From assembly GCA_902826155.1 (NCBI GenBank), contig CADEDU010000041.1, forward strand, positions 1-59,191: 59,191 bases of DNA, in the 5' to 3' direction. Positions 34,791 to 47,209 of this stretch are shown in pieces. A program made the translations under genes and the position numbers. Position 1 is the first letter of the stretch; each line of letters opens with the position of its first letter. The notes under the pieces were generated by a model that worked only from the letters and a program-made list of their open reading frames with translations, was not told the origin of the DNA and ran no database searches. The DNA is from an uncultured beta proteobacterium (lineage in GTDB: Bacteria; Pseudomonadota; Gammaproteobacteria; Burkholderiales; SG8-39).

Positions 34791-35999
34791 TCAGGGCGCT
34801 TCGGTGTTCGCGCCGGTGATCTCGAATTGGCTGAACGACGCGGGCGTGGCGCCAGCACCCCAGATGCCCTTGCCGCTGGCGGGTTGCGGCGTCGCGACTT
34901 TCTCGTCCTGGCCCACCGCTGCCGCCGACGGAGTGGTCGACGACGAGTTGTTGATGCGCCACAGCAGGTTGCTCGGCGAGTCCGAATTGCGCAGCGCCTC
35001 CTCCTGGCTGATCACACCGCGCTTGTACAGGTTGTACAGCGACTGTTCGAACGTCTGCGAGCCGGGTGAGAGGCTCTTCTCGATCGCTTCACGGATCTCG
35101 TTGATCTGACCCTGCTCGATGAGGTCGGAGATGTGGCGCGTGTTGAGCAGGATCTCGACCGCGGGGGCGCGATCGCCGCGCATGGTCTTAAGCAGCCGTT
35201 GCGAACAGATGCAGCGCAACGATCCCGACAGATCCTGCAGCAGCGAGCCGCGGGCCTCCATCGGATAGAAGCTGATGATCCGGTTGAGCGCGTGATAGCT
35301 GTTGTTGGCGTGCAGCGTCGAGAAGCAGAGGTGACCCGATTGCGCGTAGGCGATCGCCATCGACATGGTTTCGCGATCGCGGATCTCGCCGATGAAGATC
35401 ACGTCGGGTGCCTGGCGCAGCACGTTCTTCAGCGCCACCTGATAACTGCGGAAATCGGTGCCCAATTCACGCTGGTTGACCACCGATTTCTTGTGGCGAA
35501 ACAGGTACTCGATCGGGTCTTCGACGGTGATGATGTGCCCGGAGTAGGTTTCGTTGCGATGATCGATCATCGCCGCGAGCGAGGTCGACTTGCCCGATCC
35601 GGTCGCGCCGACCACCAGGACCAGTCCGCGCTTTTCCAGCGCCACGTCCTTGAGCACCGGCGGCAGGCCGAGCGTGTCGAACTGCGGCACGTCGTTGGGG
35701 ATGTAGCGCACCACCATCGCCGGCGTGCCGCGCTGCACGAACGCGCTGATGCGGAAGCTACCGATACCCGGAATCGGATAGGCGGTGTTCAGCTCGTGGT
35801 CGCGCTCGAATTCCTTGAGCTGATCCTCGGTCAGGATCTCGGTGAGCAGCTGACGCACGGTGGCCGGCTCGATCGGCTGCTGATTGATCGGAACCGTGGT
35901 GCCGTTGATCTTGATCGAAATCGGCGCGCGCGCCGAAATGAAGATATCCGAGGCCTTCTTCTGGGCCATGAGTTCGAACAAACGCTGCATCGCCGACAT
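34791..35999 (-). CDS. pilU: PilT/PilU-type twitching motility ATPase
   Basis: This 402-residue protein is a type IV pilus retraction ATPase. It has the PAS-like N-terminal part with KKASDIFISARAP, Walker A GATGSGKST (131-139), Asp-box VEDPIEYLF, Walker B DVIFIGEIRD and His-box GHLCFSTLHANNSYHALNRI. The long Ser/Thr/Pro/Ala C-terminal tail and ISFYPMEARG point to PilU rather than PilT. It lies between dapE and dapD, on the same strand, 35 bases after dapD, with no other pilus genes nearby. Confidence 0.88.
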   Translation of the reverse strand: MSAMQRLFELMAQKKASDIFISARAPISIKINGTTVPINQQPIEPATVRQLLTEILTEDQLKEFERDHELNTAYPIPGIGSFRISAFVQRGTPAMVVRYIPNDVPQFDTLGLPPVLKDVALEKRGLVLVVGATGSGKSTSLAAMIDHRNETYSGHIITVEDPIEYLFRHKKSVVNQRELGTDFRSYQVALKNVLRQAPDVIFIGEIRDRETMSMAIAYAQSGHLCFSTLHANNSYHALNRIISFYPMEARGSLLQDLSGSLRCICSQRLLKTMRGDRAPAVEILLNTRHISDLIEQGQINEIREAIEKSLSPGSQTFEQSLYNLYKRGVISQEEALRNSDSPSNLLWRINNSSSTTPSAAAVGQDEKVATPQPASGKGIWGAGATPASFSQFEITGANTEAP

Positions 36000-36034
36000 A
36001 AATTCCTCGCAGCCGCAGTCGGCGGCAGGCTGCG

Positions 36035-36859
36035 TCAGTCGCCGCGCAACAGCTCGTTGATACTGGTTTTCGCGCGGGTTTTGGCGTCGACGCGCTTGAC
36101 GATCACCACGCAGTAGAGGCCGTATTTTCCGTCCGAGGAGGGGAGGGTTCCAGGAACTACTACGGATCCGGCCGGTACCCTGCCGTACAGTATTTGACCG
36201 GAGTCACGGTCGAGGATCTTGGTGCTGGCGCCGATGAACACGCCCATCGACAGTACCGAGTTCTCCTCGACGACCACGCCTTCGACGACTTCGGAGCGCG
36301 CGCCCACGAAGCAGTTGTCCTCGATGATGGTCGGATTGGCCTGCAGCGGCTCGAGCACGCCGCCGATCCCCACGCCGCCGGAAAGATGCACGTTCTTGCC
36401 GATCTGCGCGCACGAGCCGACGGTCGCCCAGGTGTCGACCATGGTGCCCTCATCGACGTAGGCGCCGATGTTGACGTACGAAGGCATCATCACGACGTTC
36501 TTGCCGATGTAGGCGCCCCGTCTTGCCACTGCGGGCGGCACGACGCGAAAGCCGCCCGCGGCGAACTCCTGCTGCGAATAGCCGCCGAACTTGGTGGGCA
36601 CTTTGTCGAAATAGTTGGTCGAGCCGCCGGGCATCAACGCGTTGTCCTGCAGCCGGAAACTGAGCAGCACGGCCTTCTTGATCCATTGATGCGTGATCCA
36701 CTGGCCGCCCTGCTTCTGCGCCACTCGCAACGTGCCGGCATCGAGTTGCGCGAGCACCTGATCGACTGCGTCGCGCACCGTGGCATCGGCGTTCTTGGGA
36801 TTGATGTTGGCGCGGTTCTCCCACGCCTGGTCGATGATCGATTCGAGTTTGCTGGTCAT
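36035..36859 (-). CDS. dapD: Tetrahydrodipicolinate N-succinyltransferase
   Basis: This 274-residue enzyme transfers succinate to tetrahydrodipicolinate in lysine synthesis. It shows the left-handed beta-helix hexapeptide repeats from about residue 105 ([55 protein letters not shown]) and the [12 protein letters not shown] end. The ATG at 36859 fits the family start [10 protein letters not shown] longer in-frame extension overlaps dapC antiparallel features and is not plausible. It lies 47 bases past dapC. Confidence 0.96.
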   Translation of the reverse strand: MTSKLESIIDQAWENRANINPKNADATVRDAVDQVLAQLDAGTLRVAQKQGGQWITHQWIKKAVLLSFRLQDNALMPGGSTNYFDKVPTKFGGYSQQEFAAGGFRVVPPAVARRGAYIGKNVVMMPSYVNIGAYVDEGTMVDTWATVGSCAQIGKNVHLSGGVGIGGVLEPLQANPTIIEDNCFVGARSEVVEGVVVEENSVLSMGVFIGASTKILDRDSGQILYGRVPAGSVVVPGTLPSSDGKYGLYCVVIVKRVDAKTRAKTSINELLRGD

Positions 36860-36906
36860 GTCGGGCTCGGCGTGATGAGTTCGAAGGGTTAGTTCGAAGT
36901 TGTGAC

Positions 36907-38094
36907 TCAAAGGGTTTTGATGAAATCGGCGATGCGCTGCACGCCTTCCATGCATTCGTCGTACTCGGCCACGAGTGCGACGCGCACGTGATTGGCGCCG
37001 GGGTTCACGCCGTGCGCTTCGCGCGCCAGGTAGCTCCCCGGGAGCACGGTGACGTTGCAGGCTTCGAGCAATCGGCTGGCGAATTCGGTATCGGGTATTG
37101 GCGTTCGCAGCCAGAAATAGAAACCACCGTCGGGCAGGGTCGCACCCAGTGGCGCAAGCAACGGCTGGGCGGCAGCGAACTTGCGCAGGTATTGCACCCG
37201 GTTCTCGCGCACGTGCGCTTCGTCGTTCCAGGCCGCGACGCTCGCCAGCTGGAACAGCGGGCTCATCGCGCTGCCGTGGTAGGTCCGGTAGAGCAGAAAC
37301 TTCGCGAGCACGTCTGCGTCGCCGGCGACAAAGCCCGATCGCATTCCCGGGCAGTTGGAACGCTTCGACAGACTGGAGAACACGATCAGCCGGCGGAAAT
37401 CGTCTCGGCCGAGCCGGCGTGCAGCATCGAGTCCGCCAAGCGGCGGCGCGGATTCGTCGAAGTAAAGCTCCGAGTAGCACTCGTCGGAGGCAATGACGAA
37501 ACCGTAACGGTCGGACAGCTCGAACAGCTCGCGCCAATCGTCGAGGCTGGCGACGCGACCGGTCGGATTGCCGGGCGAGCAGCAATAGAGCAACTGCGTG
37601 CGCTGCCAGACCGATTCGGGTACCGCTTTGTAGTCCGGCCGAAAGCCGTGACTGCGCAGCGTGTTCACGAAGTAGGGCTCTGCGCCCGACAGCAGCGCCG
37701 CACCCTCGTAGATCTGATAGAACGGATTGGGGCAGATCACCACCGCGTCCTTGCGCGGATCGATCAGTGTCTGGGCGATCGCGAACAGTGCCTCGCGCGA
37801 GCCGTTGATCGGCAGCACCTGCTTGAGCGCATCGATCGCCGGCAGCTGATAACGGCGCCGGATCCAGTCGGCAATCGCGTTGCGCAGCGCCTCGCTGCCC
37901 GCAGTAGGCGGATAGCTCGACAGCGATTGCAGGTTCTGCGCGAGCGCATCCTTGACCAGCTGTGGCGTCGCGTGTTTCGGTTCACCGATGCCGAAGCTGA
38001 TCGGCCGCAGCCGTGCATTGGGTTGCACCTTCGAGAACAGCCGGCGCAGCTTCTCGAACGGGTAGGGTTGCAACAGTGCGAGGTGTGGATTCAT
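36907..38094 (-). CDS. dapC: Succinyldiaminopimelate transaminase
   Basis: This PLP enzyme of about 395 residues aminates N-succinyl-2-amino-6-ketopimelate. It has the aspartate-aminotransferase fold: [34 protein letters not shown] and the PLP lysine in [16 protein letters not shown]. The start at 38094 gives the family N terminus [16 protein letters not shown]. An ATG at 38109 overlapping the queF stop as ATGA is possible and adds five residues. It is co-directional with queF upstream and dapD downstream. Confidence 0.93.
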   Translation of the reverse strand: MNPHLALLQPYPFEKLRRLFSKVQPNARLRPISFGIGEPKHATPQLVKDALAQNLQSLSSYPPTAGSEALRNAIADWIRRRYQLPAIDALKQVLPINGSREALFAIAQTLIDPRKDAVVICPNPFYQIYEGAALLSGAEPYFVNTLRSHGFRPDYKAVPESVWQRTQLLYCCSPGNPTGRVASLDDWRELFELSDRYGFVIASDECYSELYFDESAPPLGGLDAARRLGRDDFRRLIVFSSLSKRSNCPGMRSGFVAGDADVLAKFLLYRTYHGSAMSPLFQLASVAAWNDEAHVRENRVQYLRKFAAAQPLLAPLGATLPDGGFYFWLRTPIPDTEFASRLLEACNVTVLPGSYLAREAHGVNPGANHVRVALVAEYDECMEGVQRIADFIKTL

Positions 38095-38105
38095 GCGGGG
38101 CCCGC

Positions 38106-38537
38106 TCATCCGCGGATCGATGGTTGGGCCGCGAAATCGGGCAATTCGACCCTGGGGGGCGCTTTCCAGCCGCGTTTGCGATGTTCGGCGACGACATTGG
38201 TGAAGATGCCGCCGCGCACGAAGAATTTCGCCGTCACGCGCGCGAACCGCGGCGCGATCGCGCGGACGATGTCGTCAAGGATCGTGTTGGTGACCTTCTC
38301 GTGGAAGGCCCCCTCGTTGCGGTACGACCACATGTAGAGCTTGATCGATTTCAGCTCGAGGCAGCGCCGGTCGGCGATGTAGTCGATGACGATGGTCGCG
38401 AAATCGGGTTGGCCGGTGAGCGGGCACAGGCACGTGAACTCCGGCACCTCGATGTGGATCAGATAGTCCCGCTGCGGATTGGGATTGGGAAAGACGTCGA
38501 ACTTCTTCGAGGGTCGCGAGGGCATTGGCAGAGGCAA
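38106..38537 (-). CDS. queF: NADPH-dependent 7-cyano-7-deazaguanine reductase
   Basis: This 143-residue protein is a single-domain QueF that reduces preQ0 to preQ1 in queuosine synthesis. The catalytic Cys is in [13 protein letters not shown] and the QueF motif is [21 protein letters not shown]. The N-terminal tail is short, as in unimodular forms. It is the first gene of the dap run, separated from smc by a 296-base divergent gap. Confidence 0.95.
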   Translation of the reverse strand: MPLPMPSRPSKKFDVFPNPNPQRDYLIHIEVPEFTCLCPLTGQPDFATIVIDYIADRRCLELKSIKLYMWSYRNEGAFHEKVTNTILDDIVRAIAPRFARVTAKFFVRGGIFTNVVAEHRKRGWKAPPRVELPDFAAQPSIRG

Positions 38538-38644
38538 GCGGAGCGGCGCCAGGCGTCATCGCTGCGCGCGAGAAGACTCCGGAGCCAGGCCGGCGCGGCC
38601 TTCGATCCAGTATCCCGCCGCGCAGATTTCGCCGGTCGTGTCGA

Positions 38645-38676
38645 TTGACGATGCTATTATAAGCGACCGTTGTATG
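38645..38676. promoter_or_regulatory. Candidate divergent promoter between queF and smc
   Basis: The 296-base gap 38538-38833 holds an AT-rich spot CTATTATAAG. On the plus strand TGCTATTAT (38652-38660) is an extended -10 that could serve smc. On the minus strand TATAAT (complement at 38656-38661) is a perfect -10 hexamer that could serve queF. Neither has a good -35 match. Nothing else was seen in the gap. Confidence 0.4.
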
Positions 38677-38833
38677 ACGACTCGCACTGCCTCACGAACA
38701 ACGACGTCGCGCCATCGCAGCAGCAAGCGCAGACGCTGGCAGACCCCGGCAGCGCGCGAGTGCGGACGGCTCCCGTCCGCAACCTGATCGTGCATCGACT
38801 CGTGCATCGACTCAATTCTCGCCCTCTCAGCCC

Positions 38834-41800
38834 GTGCGCCTGACCCACATCAAGCTCGCCGGATTCAAGTCGTTCGTCGATCCCACCAGTGTCGCCGTTC
38901 CGGGGCAACTGGTCGGCGTGGTCGGACCGAACGGCTGCGGCAAATCGAACATCATCGACGCGGTCCGCTGGGTATTGGGCGAGACGCGAGCCTCCGCGCT
39001 GCGAGGCGAGTCGATGCAGGACGTGATCTTCAACGGCTCGACCCAGCGCAAACCGGTTGCACGCGCCAGCGTGGAGCTGGTGTTCGACAACGCCATGGGA
39101 CGCGCCGCCGGCCAGTGGTCGCGCTACGCCGAGGTAGCCGTCAAGCGGATACTGCAGCGAGACGGCGATTCGGCCTACTTCATCAACAACACGCAGGTTC
39201 GCCGGCGCGACATCCAGGACATCTTCTTGGGCACCGGCGTCGGCCCGCGCGCCTACGCGATCATCGAGCAGGGCATGATCTCGCGAGTGATCGAGGCCAA
39301 ACCCGAAGATCTACGCGTGTTCCTCGAGGAGGCCGCCGGCATCTCGCGCTACAAGGAGCGCCGGCGCGAAACCGAGAACCGACTGCAGGACACCCGCGAG
39401 AACCTCGCGCGGGTCGATGACATCCGCCGTGAGCTCGACAGCCAGCTCGAGAAACTCACCCGCCAGGCCGAACTCGCGCGCCAGTTCCAGGACCTGCAGA
39501 CCGAAATGCGCGAGAAGCAGTGGCTGCTGTGGCTGATCCGCAAGCGCGAGGCAGCCAACGAGTACGCCCGCGTCGGTCGCGAGGTCGCCGATGCTTCGCT
39601 TGACCTGGAAGCCGAGACCACCAAGCTGCGCGAGATCGAGAAGCGCCTGGAGCACACGCGCGTTTCCCACTACGAAGCGGGTGATGCGCTCAACACCGCG
39701 CAAGGCGAGCTGTTCCGGGTGAACAACGAGGTGTCGCGGCTCGAAGCAGAGATGAAGTTCATCGCCGAGACCCGGCAACGCCTCTACAACAGCGGCGTGC
39801 AGCTGGTCGCGCAACTCGTCCAGTGGGGTCGCCAGAGCATGGAACTGCGCGACGCCCTGGGCATGTGGCAGGCGCGGCGTACGCAACTGCAGGCCAAGCA
39901 GGCGCAAACCGAATCGCGCGTCACGGCCGAGAGCGCCAAGTTGCCCGAGTTGGAGCAGCAGCTGCGCGCGGCGCAGGAGCGGGTACGTGAGGCGCGCCAG
40001 CTGGTGGTCGATGCCGAACGCGCCTTGCAGGTCGATCAGGCTCACCTGGCCAACCTGGTGAAGACGATCGAGCGGCTCGGCGCGCGCGATGCGCGTCTGA
40101 GCCAGGAAGCGGCCGCCTTGGCTGCGCCCGATACCAGCGAGGTCGTGCGACTTGGAGCAACGCTGCGTGCCTTCGACGCGCAACTGGCCCGATTCGCCGA
40201 CGACGCGCGCGCGCTCGAAGCGCGTGTGCCCGAACTCGATGCCGCGCGCGTCGCCAGCCGCAATCAACGCGATGCGTTGGCCCGCGACGTCAATCGGCTC
40301 TCCGGTCAGCTGACTGCGCTCAAGGCGATCCAGGCGAAGTTCGACGAGAACGAATCGGCCGATGCGTGGCTGCAGCGCCATGCGCTGACCGCTATGCCAC
40401 GGGTATGGCAGAACATGCGCGTGACCCCGGGCTGGGAAACGGCGGTCGAGTCCGTGCTGCGCGAGCGTTTGCACGGCATCGCGCTCACCGATCCGCAGGC
40501 CGCGGAAGCATTGTTCGCATCGCCGCCGTCGGCCCGGCTGACGATCGTGCACGGTTCACCCGCTGCCGCAGCGGCGGATGCCGATCATGGCCGCGGGCTT
40601 GCGTCGGTGATCAGTGCTGCAGACCCTGCGTTCGCGGCGGCGCTGGCCGACTGGTGTCACGGATACTTCCTCGTCGACACGCCACCGAGCGCGGCGCAGC
40701 GCGAGCACCTTTCGCCCGGGGTCGTGCTCGTCGATCGCGCGGGGCATCACTACCGACGCTACTCGGTGTCGTATCACGCCAGCGATTCGGCCGATTCGGG
40801 CGCGCTGGCGCGGCAACAAGAGATCAAGGGTATCGGGCGCGAGTTGGCCGCTCTTGAGCACGCCCGGGTCGAGGCTCGCACGAAGGCCGCCGCGGACGAG
40901 GCATTGTTCGAGGGTACGAGCGGGCGCGTTCGCCAGTTGCGCCAGCAGGAAGGGCAGGTGCGCGCGGCGCGCCACGCAGTGGAGATCGAGCTGCTGCGCG
41001 CCAACGAGGCGATCGAACGCGTCGCCAGCCGGCACGCGCAGATCGCCCGTGAGCGCGACGAGATCAAGGTGCAGATTGCCTCCGAGCAGTCAGAGCGTGG
41101 TCGACTCGAAGCGGCGATCAGCGCCCACACCGAAAGCGGCGGACAGCGCCGCTCCGCACTGGACGTGGCAGGCACCGGCGAGGCGCAGGAGCAGAGCCGC
41201 TTGAATGCTCAACGTGCCGCGGTCGAACAGGTCCGGCGCGAGGTGCAGGAAGCCGCCTTCGCCGTGCGCGAATGCGAAGCGAAGATCGACGAGATCCATC
41301 GCAGCGTGACCAGCCTGGGAACGCAGATCGAGCAGGCCACGCAGCAGGAACGTGCGGTGCGCGCCGAGGTCGCCGAGCTGCGCGACGTCGAACTGCGCGC
41401 GCGGCTCGACGAGCTGCTGAGCGATCGCGTCGGCCGCGAGGAAGCGCTTGCCGAAGCACGCGCGCTGCACGATGACCTGACCAATCAGTTGCGCGCCAAC
41501 GAGGAAGAGCGGCTCTCGTGCGAGCAAAAGCTCGGACCGCTGCGTGAGCGCATCGCCGATCTGCGCCTGAAGGAGCAGGCGGCCCAGTTGGCGATGAGCC
41601 AGTTCGAGCAGCAGCTCGCCGAAGCGGGTGCCGACGAGGCGCAACTGGCGCCCAAGCTCGAGAAACCGGTCCGCGCCGGCGCACTGCAGGGCGATATCAA
41701 CCGGCTCAACCAGACGATCCAGTCGCTGGGCGCAATCAACATGGCGGCGCTTGACGAGCTGGCCACGAATCAGGAGCGCAAGCAGTTCCTCGATGCGCAG

Positions 41801-42343
41801 TCGGGCGATCTGGCCGAAGCGCTGACGACGTTGGAGAACGCGATCCGGCGCATCGACCGCGAGACGCGCGACATGCTGCGCCAGACCTTCGATACGGTGA
41901 ACGCCAATTTCAGCAAGCTGTTTCCGGCACTGTTCGGCGGCGGCGAAGCCAAGCTGGTGATGACCGGCGAGGAGATCCTCGATGCCGGCGTGCAGGTCAT
42001 GGCTCAGCCGCCGGGCAAGCGCAACACCTCGATCCATCTGCTTTCCGGCGGTGAAAAGGCGCTCACGGCGATCTCGCTGGTGTTCTCGATGTTCCAGCTC
42101 AATCCGGCGCCGTTCTGCCTGCTCGACGAGGTCGACGCGCCGCTCGACGACACCAACACCGAGCGCTTCTGCCGGCTGGTGCGGCAGATGTCGGCCGACA
42201 CGCAATTCCTGTTCATCACGCACAATAAGATCACCATGGAACTGGCCAGTCAGCTGGTGGGCGTGACCATGCAGGAGCAGGGCGTGTCGCGAATCGTGGC
42301 GGTGGACATCGACGAGGCGCTGAAAATGCGCGAGGCCGCATGA
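38834..42343 (+). CDS. smc: Chromosome segregation protein SMC
   Basis: This 1169-residue ATPase condenses and segregates the chromosome. Walker A GPNGCGKSN is at residues 31-39. Long coiled coils flank a hinge (about 500-650, around TPGWETAVESVL). The C-terminal half carries the signature LLSGGEKALTAISLVFSMF and Walker B PFCLLDEVDAPLDDTN. Start is GTG at 38834, matching the usual RLTHIKLAGFKSF beginning. Its stop overlaps the zipA ATG. Confidence 0.97.
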   Translation: MRLTHIKLAGFKSFVDPTSVAVPGQLVGVVGPNGCGKSNIIDAVRWVLGETRASALRGESMQDVIFNGSTQRKPVARASVELVFDNAMGRAAGQWSRYAEVAVKRILQRDGDSAYFINNTQVRRRDIQDIFLGTGVGPRAYAIIEQGMISRVIEAKPEDLRVFLEEAAGISRYKERRRETENRLQDTRENLARVDDIRRELDSQLEKLTRQAELARQFQDLQTEMREKQWLLWLIRKREAANEYARVGREVADASLDLEAETTKLREIEKRLEHTRVSHYEAGDALNTAQGELFRVNNEVSRLEAEMKFIAETRQRLYNSGVQLVAQLVQWGRQSMELRDALGMWQARRTQLQAKQAQTESRVTAESAKLPELEQQLRAAQERVREARQLVVDAERALQVDQAHLANLVKTIERLGARDARLSQEAAALAAPDTSEVVRLGATLRAFDAQLARFADDARALEARVPELDAARVASRNQRDALARDVNRLSGQLTALKAIQAKFDENESADAWLQRHALTAMPRVWQNMRVTPGWETAVESVLRERLHGIALTDPQAAEALFASPPSARLTIVHGSPAAAAADADHGRGLASVISAADPAFAAALADWCHGYFLVDTPPSAAQREHLSPGVVLVDRAGHHYRRYSVSYHASDSADSGALARQQEIKGIGRELAALEHARVEARTKAAADEALFEGTSGRVRQLRQQEGQVRAARHAVEIELLRANEAIERVASRHAQIARERDEIKVQIASEQSERGRLEAAISAHTESGGQRRSALDVAGTGEAQEQSRLNAQRAAVEQVRREVQEAAFAVRECEAKIDEIHRSVTSLGTQIEQATQQERAVRAEVAELRDVELRARLDELLSDRVGREEALAEARALHDDLTNQLRANEEERLSCEQKLGPLRERIADLRLKEQAAQLAMSQFEQQLAEAGADEAQLAPKLEKPVRAGALQGDINRLNQTIQSLGAINMAALDELATNQERKQFLDAQSGDLAEALTTLENAIRRIDRETRDMLRQTFDTVNANFSKLFPALFGGGEAKLVMTGEEILDAGVQVMAQPPGKRNTSIHLLSGGEKALTAISLVFSMFQLNPAPFCLLDEVDAPLDDTNTERFCRLVRQMSADTQFLFITHNKITMELASQLVGVTMQEQGVSRIVAVDIDEALKMREAA

Positions 42344-43518
42344 GCGAACTGCAGCTATGGCTGATCGGTGCAGGCGCGCTGATCATCATTGCGGTGTTCG
42401 CCTACAACAAGATTCAGGAATCGCGCATTCGCAGGCGCGCCGAGGCGGTTTTCGATCGGGGCCACGAAGACGTCCTGCTCAAGAAGCCGGCACCTGCGCA
42501 CGGACCGGCAGCGCCCAACGATGAGCCGATCGATGAGCCGATCGACATCACATCGATCGATCGTGGATCGCTCGATGTGCCCGAGCCGCCTGATTCCGCG
42601 GCGACGAACCCGCAGCCATCGCCCTCCGCGCTCGGCGCCGAGGCGAAGGTCGAGCACAGCCTGGGGTTGCCAAGCGTCGGATCACTGCCGATGGGGGCAG
42701 GGCCGGTGCTCGATCCACGCGCCGATCTGATCGCCGCGCTGTTATTGGCCGAACCAGCGCCGGGTGAGCAGATTCTGCGTCACGCCGAAGCCTTGCTTGC
42801 CGACGCCCCGAAGCAGACGAGTTGGGAAGGGCTCGACGAAGCCGCCAACCGCTGGCAGGCGCTCAGCCCTGCCAAGCGTTACAGCGCCGCGCGAGTCGGC
42901 TTGCAGCTGGTGGATCGACGCGGCCGCATCAGCGAGCAGGACTTCAACCGGTTCTGCGCCAAGCTGCAGGAACTTGCGGTGACGCTCGCCGGCGAGTTGC
43001 ATCTGCCTAGCCGCACCGAAACGCTGCGTAGCGCTGATCAGATGGACAAGTTCTGCTCCGAGGTCGACATGCAGATCGGGCTGAACATCATCCGTCCCGA
43101 CGGCGCGCGGCTGGCGAGCGGTCGCGTGCGGCAACTGGCCGAGTCGATGGGCTGCATCCTCGACGGCGACGGACGCTTTCGCAGGGAAGGACCGGGCGGC
43201 TCGGAGCTCTACAGCATCGCCAATCTCGATCCGGCGCCGTTCAGCCCCGATCCTGGGCAGTCATCGACGACCAGCGGCGTGACCGTAGTACTCGACGTGC
43301 CGCGCGCTCCGCCGACCGAAGAGGTGTTCGTCGGCTTTCGCGATGTCTCGATGGCACTGGCCAAGAGCCTCGATGCGCGGCTGGTCGACGACAACCGGCA
43401 GCCGATTTCCGCTGCGGCGCTGCAATCGATCGTGACCGAGATCGCCAAGTCGCGCGAGCGCATGCGCAGCGAAGGAATCGTGCCGGGCGGACCGCTGGCG
43501 CAACGGCTGTTCTTCTGA
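42340..43518 (+). CDS. zipA: Cell division protein ZipA homologue
   Basis: This 392-residue protein has an N-terminal inner-membrane helix (LWLIGAGALIIIAVFAY), a Pro-rich linker, and a C-terminal globular domain (about 245-392, around MQIGLNIIRPDGARLASGRVRQLAESMG) that resembles the FtsZ-binding ZipA domain. ZipA tethers FtsZ to the membrane. The ATG overlaps the smc stop (ATGA), giving the typical smc-zipA-ligA order. Sequence similarity to enteric ZipA is low, so position adds weight. Confidence 0.88.
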   Translation: MSELQLWLIGAGALIIIAVFAYNKIQESRIRRRAEAVFDRGHEDVLLKKPAPAHGPAAPNDEPIDEPIDITSIDRGSLDVPEPPDSAATNPQPSPSALGAEAKVEHSLGLPSVGSLPMGAGPVLDPRADLIAALLLAEPAPGEQILRHAEALLADAPKQTSWEGLDEAANRWQALSPAKRYSAARVGLQLVDRRGRISEQDFNRFCAKLQELAVTLAGELHLPSRTETLRSADQMDKFCSEVDMQIGLNIIRPDGARLASGRVRQLAESMGCILDGDGRFRREGPGGSELYSIANLDPAPFSPDPGQSSTTSGVTVVLDVPRAPPTEEVFVGFRDVSMALAKSLDARLVDDNRQPISAAALQSIVTEIAKSRERMRSEGIVPGGPLAQRLFF

Positions 43519-45615
<2,097 letters not shown>

Positions 45616-45672
45616 CCATGAGCGCAGCCAAGAGGGCTCGGGGGCTTAAGCGATCAATTCCGAGGGCATCCC

Positions 45673-46560
45673 ATGAGCAATCCCATGAGCAACCGAGCCG
45701 TCCGTAAAGCCGTATTTCCCGTTGCCGGATTCGGCAGTCGCTTTCTGCCGGCCACCAAGGCCAGCCCGAAAGAAATGCTGCCGATCGTCGACAAACCGCT
45801 TATTCAGTACGCCGTCGAAGAAGCGGTTGCCGCAGGCATCACCGAGCTGGTCTTCATCACCGGCCGGCACAAGCGCGCCATCGAGGATCACTTCGACAAG
45901 GCCTTCGAGATCGAGACCGAGCTGGCGGCCCGCGGCAAGACTGAGTTGCTCGAGTCGATTCAGCGCATCATTCCGAAGTCGGTCGCGTGCATCTACATCC
46001 GCCAGCCCGAGCAGCTGGGGCTGGGGCACGCGGTGCTGTGCGCCAAACCTGTCGTCAAGGACGAACCGTTCGCCGTCATCCTCGCCGACGATCTGATCGA
46101 CGCGCGCGAGCCGGTGATGTTGCAGATGACCCGCGCATTCCAGGCCACCGGAGCGTCACTGCTCGGGGTGCAGGAGGTGCAGCGCGAACACACGCGCCAG
46201 TACGGGATCGTCAAGAGCTCCCGCGTCGACGAGCGCACCGAGCGCATCAGCGCCATCGTCGAGAAGCCGCGACCCGAAGAGGCACCGTCGAACCTCGCGG
46301 TGATCGGTCGATACGTCCTGACTCCGCGGATCTTTCATCATCTGGAGCGCGGCAAGCCCGGCGCGGGTGGCGAGATCCAGCTCACCGATGCTATCGCGGC
46401 GCTGCTCGGCGACGAGGCGGTCCTTGCGTACCGCTTCGAGGGTACGCGATACGACTGCGGCTCCAAGCTGGGGTATCTGCAAGCCACCGTGGCGCTCGGC
46501 CAGAAGCACGCCGAGGTGGGCGAGGCGTTCAGCGCCTATCTGCGGGAGATCGCGCGCTAG
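45673..46560 (+). CDS. galU: UTP-glucose-1-phosphate uridylyltransferase
   Basis: This 295-residue enzyme makes UDP-glucose from UTP and glucose-1-phosphate. The nucleotide-binding start is [24 protein letters not shown], followed by [24 protein letters not shown] and the catalytic-region ELIGRYVLT-like [11 protein letters not shown] and [15 protein letters not shown] lies seven bases ahead of ATG 45673. A second ATG at 45685 is possible. Confidence 0.95.
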   Translation: MSNPMSNRAVRKAVFPVAGFGSRFLPATKASPKEMLPIVDKPLIQYAVEEAVAAGITELVFITGRHKRAIEDHFDKAFEIETELAARGKTELLESIQRIIPKSVACIYIRQPEQLGLGHAVLCAKPVVKDEPFAVILADDLIDAREPVMLQMTRAFQATGASLLGVQEVQREHTRQYGIVKSSRVDERTERISAIVEKPRPEEAPSNLAVIGRYVLTPRIFHHLERGKPGAGGEIQLTDAIAALLGDEAVLAYRFEGTRYDCGSKLGYLQATVALGQKHAEVGEAFSAYLREIAR

Positions 46561-46567
46561 ACCCGGC

Positions 46568-46597
46568 TTCGCAGTCGCAACGTCGAGCGAATACAAT
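46568..46597 (+). promoter_or_regulatory. Candidate promoter upstream of hpt
   Basis: TTCGCA (46568-46573) and TACAAT (46592-46597), 18 bases apart, lie 40 bases before the hpt start. The -10 is good and the -35 weak. Confidence 0.4.
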
Positions 46598-46636
46598 GCG
46601 GCCCCTTTCGCGCCGCCGCCGTCATTGCCGATCAAG

Positions 46637-47209
46637 ATGCCCGCAAGCCCTGCCACGCATCAGGCCGATATCCGCAAAGCCTGGGAAATCCTGGAAAACG
46701 CCGATCTGATCTGTTCGGCCGAACGCGTCGAGCAAGGTATCGTCGCGCTTGCCGCTGCCATTACCGAGAGCTATCGCGAGCGATTCCCGCTGCTTCTTTG
46801 CGTCATGAACGGCGCGGTGTTCTTCTGCGGCAAGCTGATGCCGCTGTTGCGCTTTCCGTTGTCGATCGACTACGTGCACGCCTCACGCTACGGCGCTGAG
46901 ACCAGCGGTGGGGCCGTGAACTGGCGCATGTTGCCGCAGCCCATCGTGCGCGATCGCGACGTGCTGATCGTCGACGACATCCTCGACGCCGGGGAGACCC
47001 TGCGCGAGATCAAGCAGAAGGTCATCGAGTGCGGCGCCCGCAGCTGTGCGGTGGCCGTGCTGACCAACAAACTGACCGGCAAGGACAAGCCGTTGCGCGC
47101 CGATTTCGTCGGCATCGACATTCCCGACCGCTTCGTATTCGGCTGCGGTCTGGATGTGAGCGGGTATTGGCGCAACCTACCGGCGATCTACGCAGTGAAA
47201 GGGATGTGA
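46637..47209 (+). CDS. hpt: Hypoxanthine-guanine phosphoribosyltransferase
   Basis: This 190-residue purine salvage enzyme joins hypoxanthine or guanine to PRPP. The PRPP loop is VLIVDDILDAGETL, and FPLLLCVMNGAVFFCGKL and DFVGIDIPDRFVFGCGLD match HGPRT proteins. The ATG at 46637 gives the usual N terminus. A longer in-frame extension overlaps galU. Its TGA overlaps the next ATG (TGATG), so it is coupled to the methylthioinosine phosphorylase gene, whose product hypoxanthine is its substrate. Confidence 0.92.
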   Translation: MPASPATHQADIRKAWEILENADLICSAERVEQGIVALAAAITESYRERFPLLLCVMNGAVFFCGKLMPLLRFPLSIDYVHASRYGAETSGGAVNWRMLPQPIVRDRDVLIVDDILDAGETLREIKQKVIECGARSCAVAVLTNKLTGKDKPLRADFVGIDIPDRFVFGCGLDVSGYWRNLPAIYAVKGM

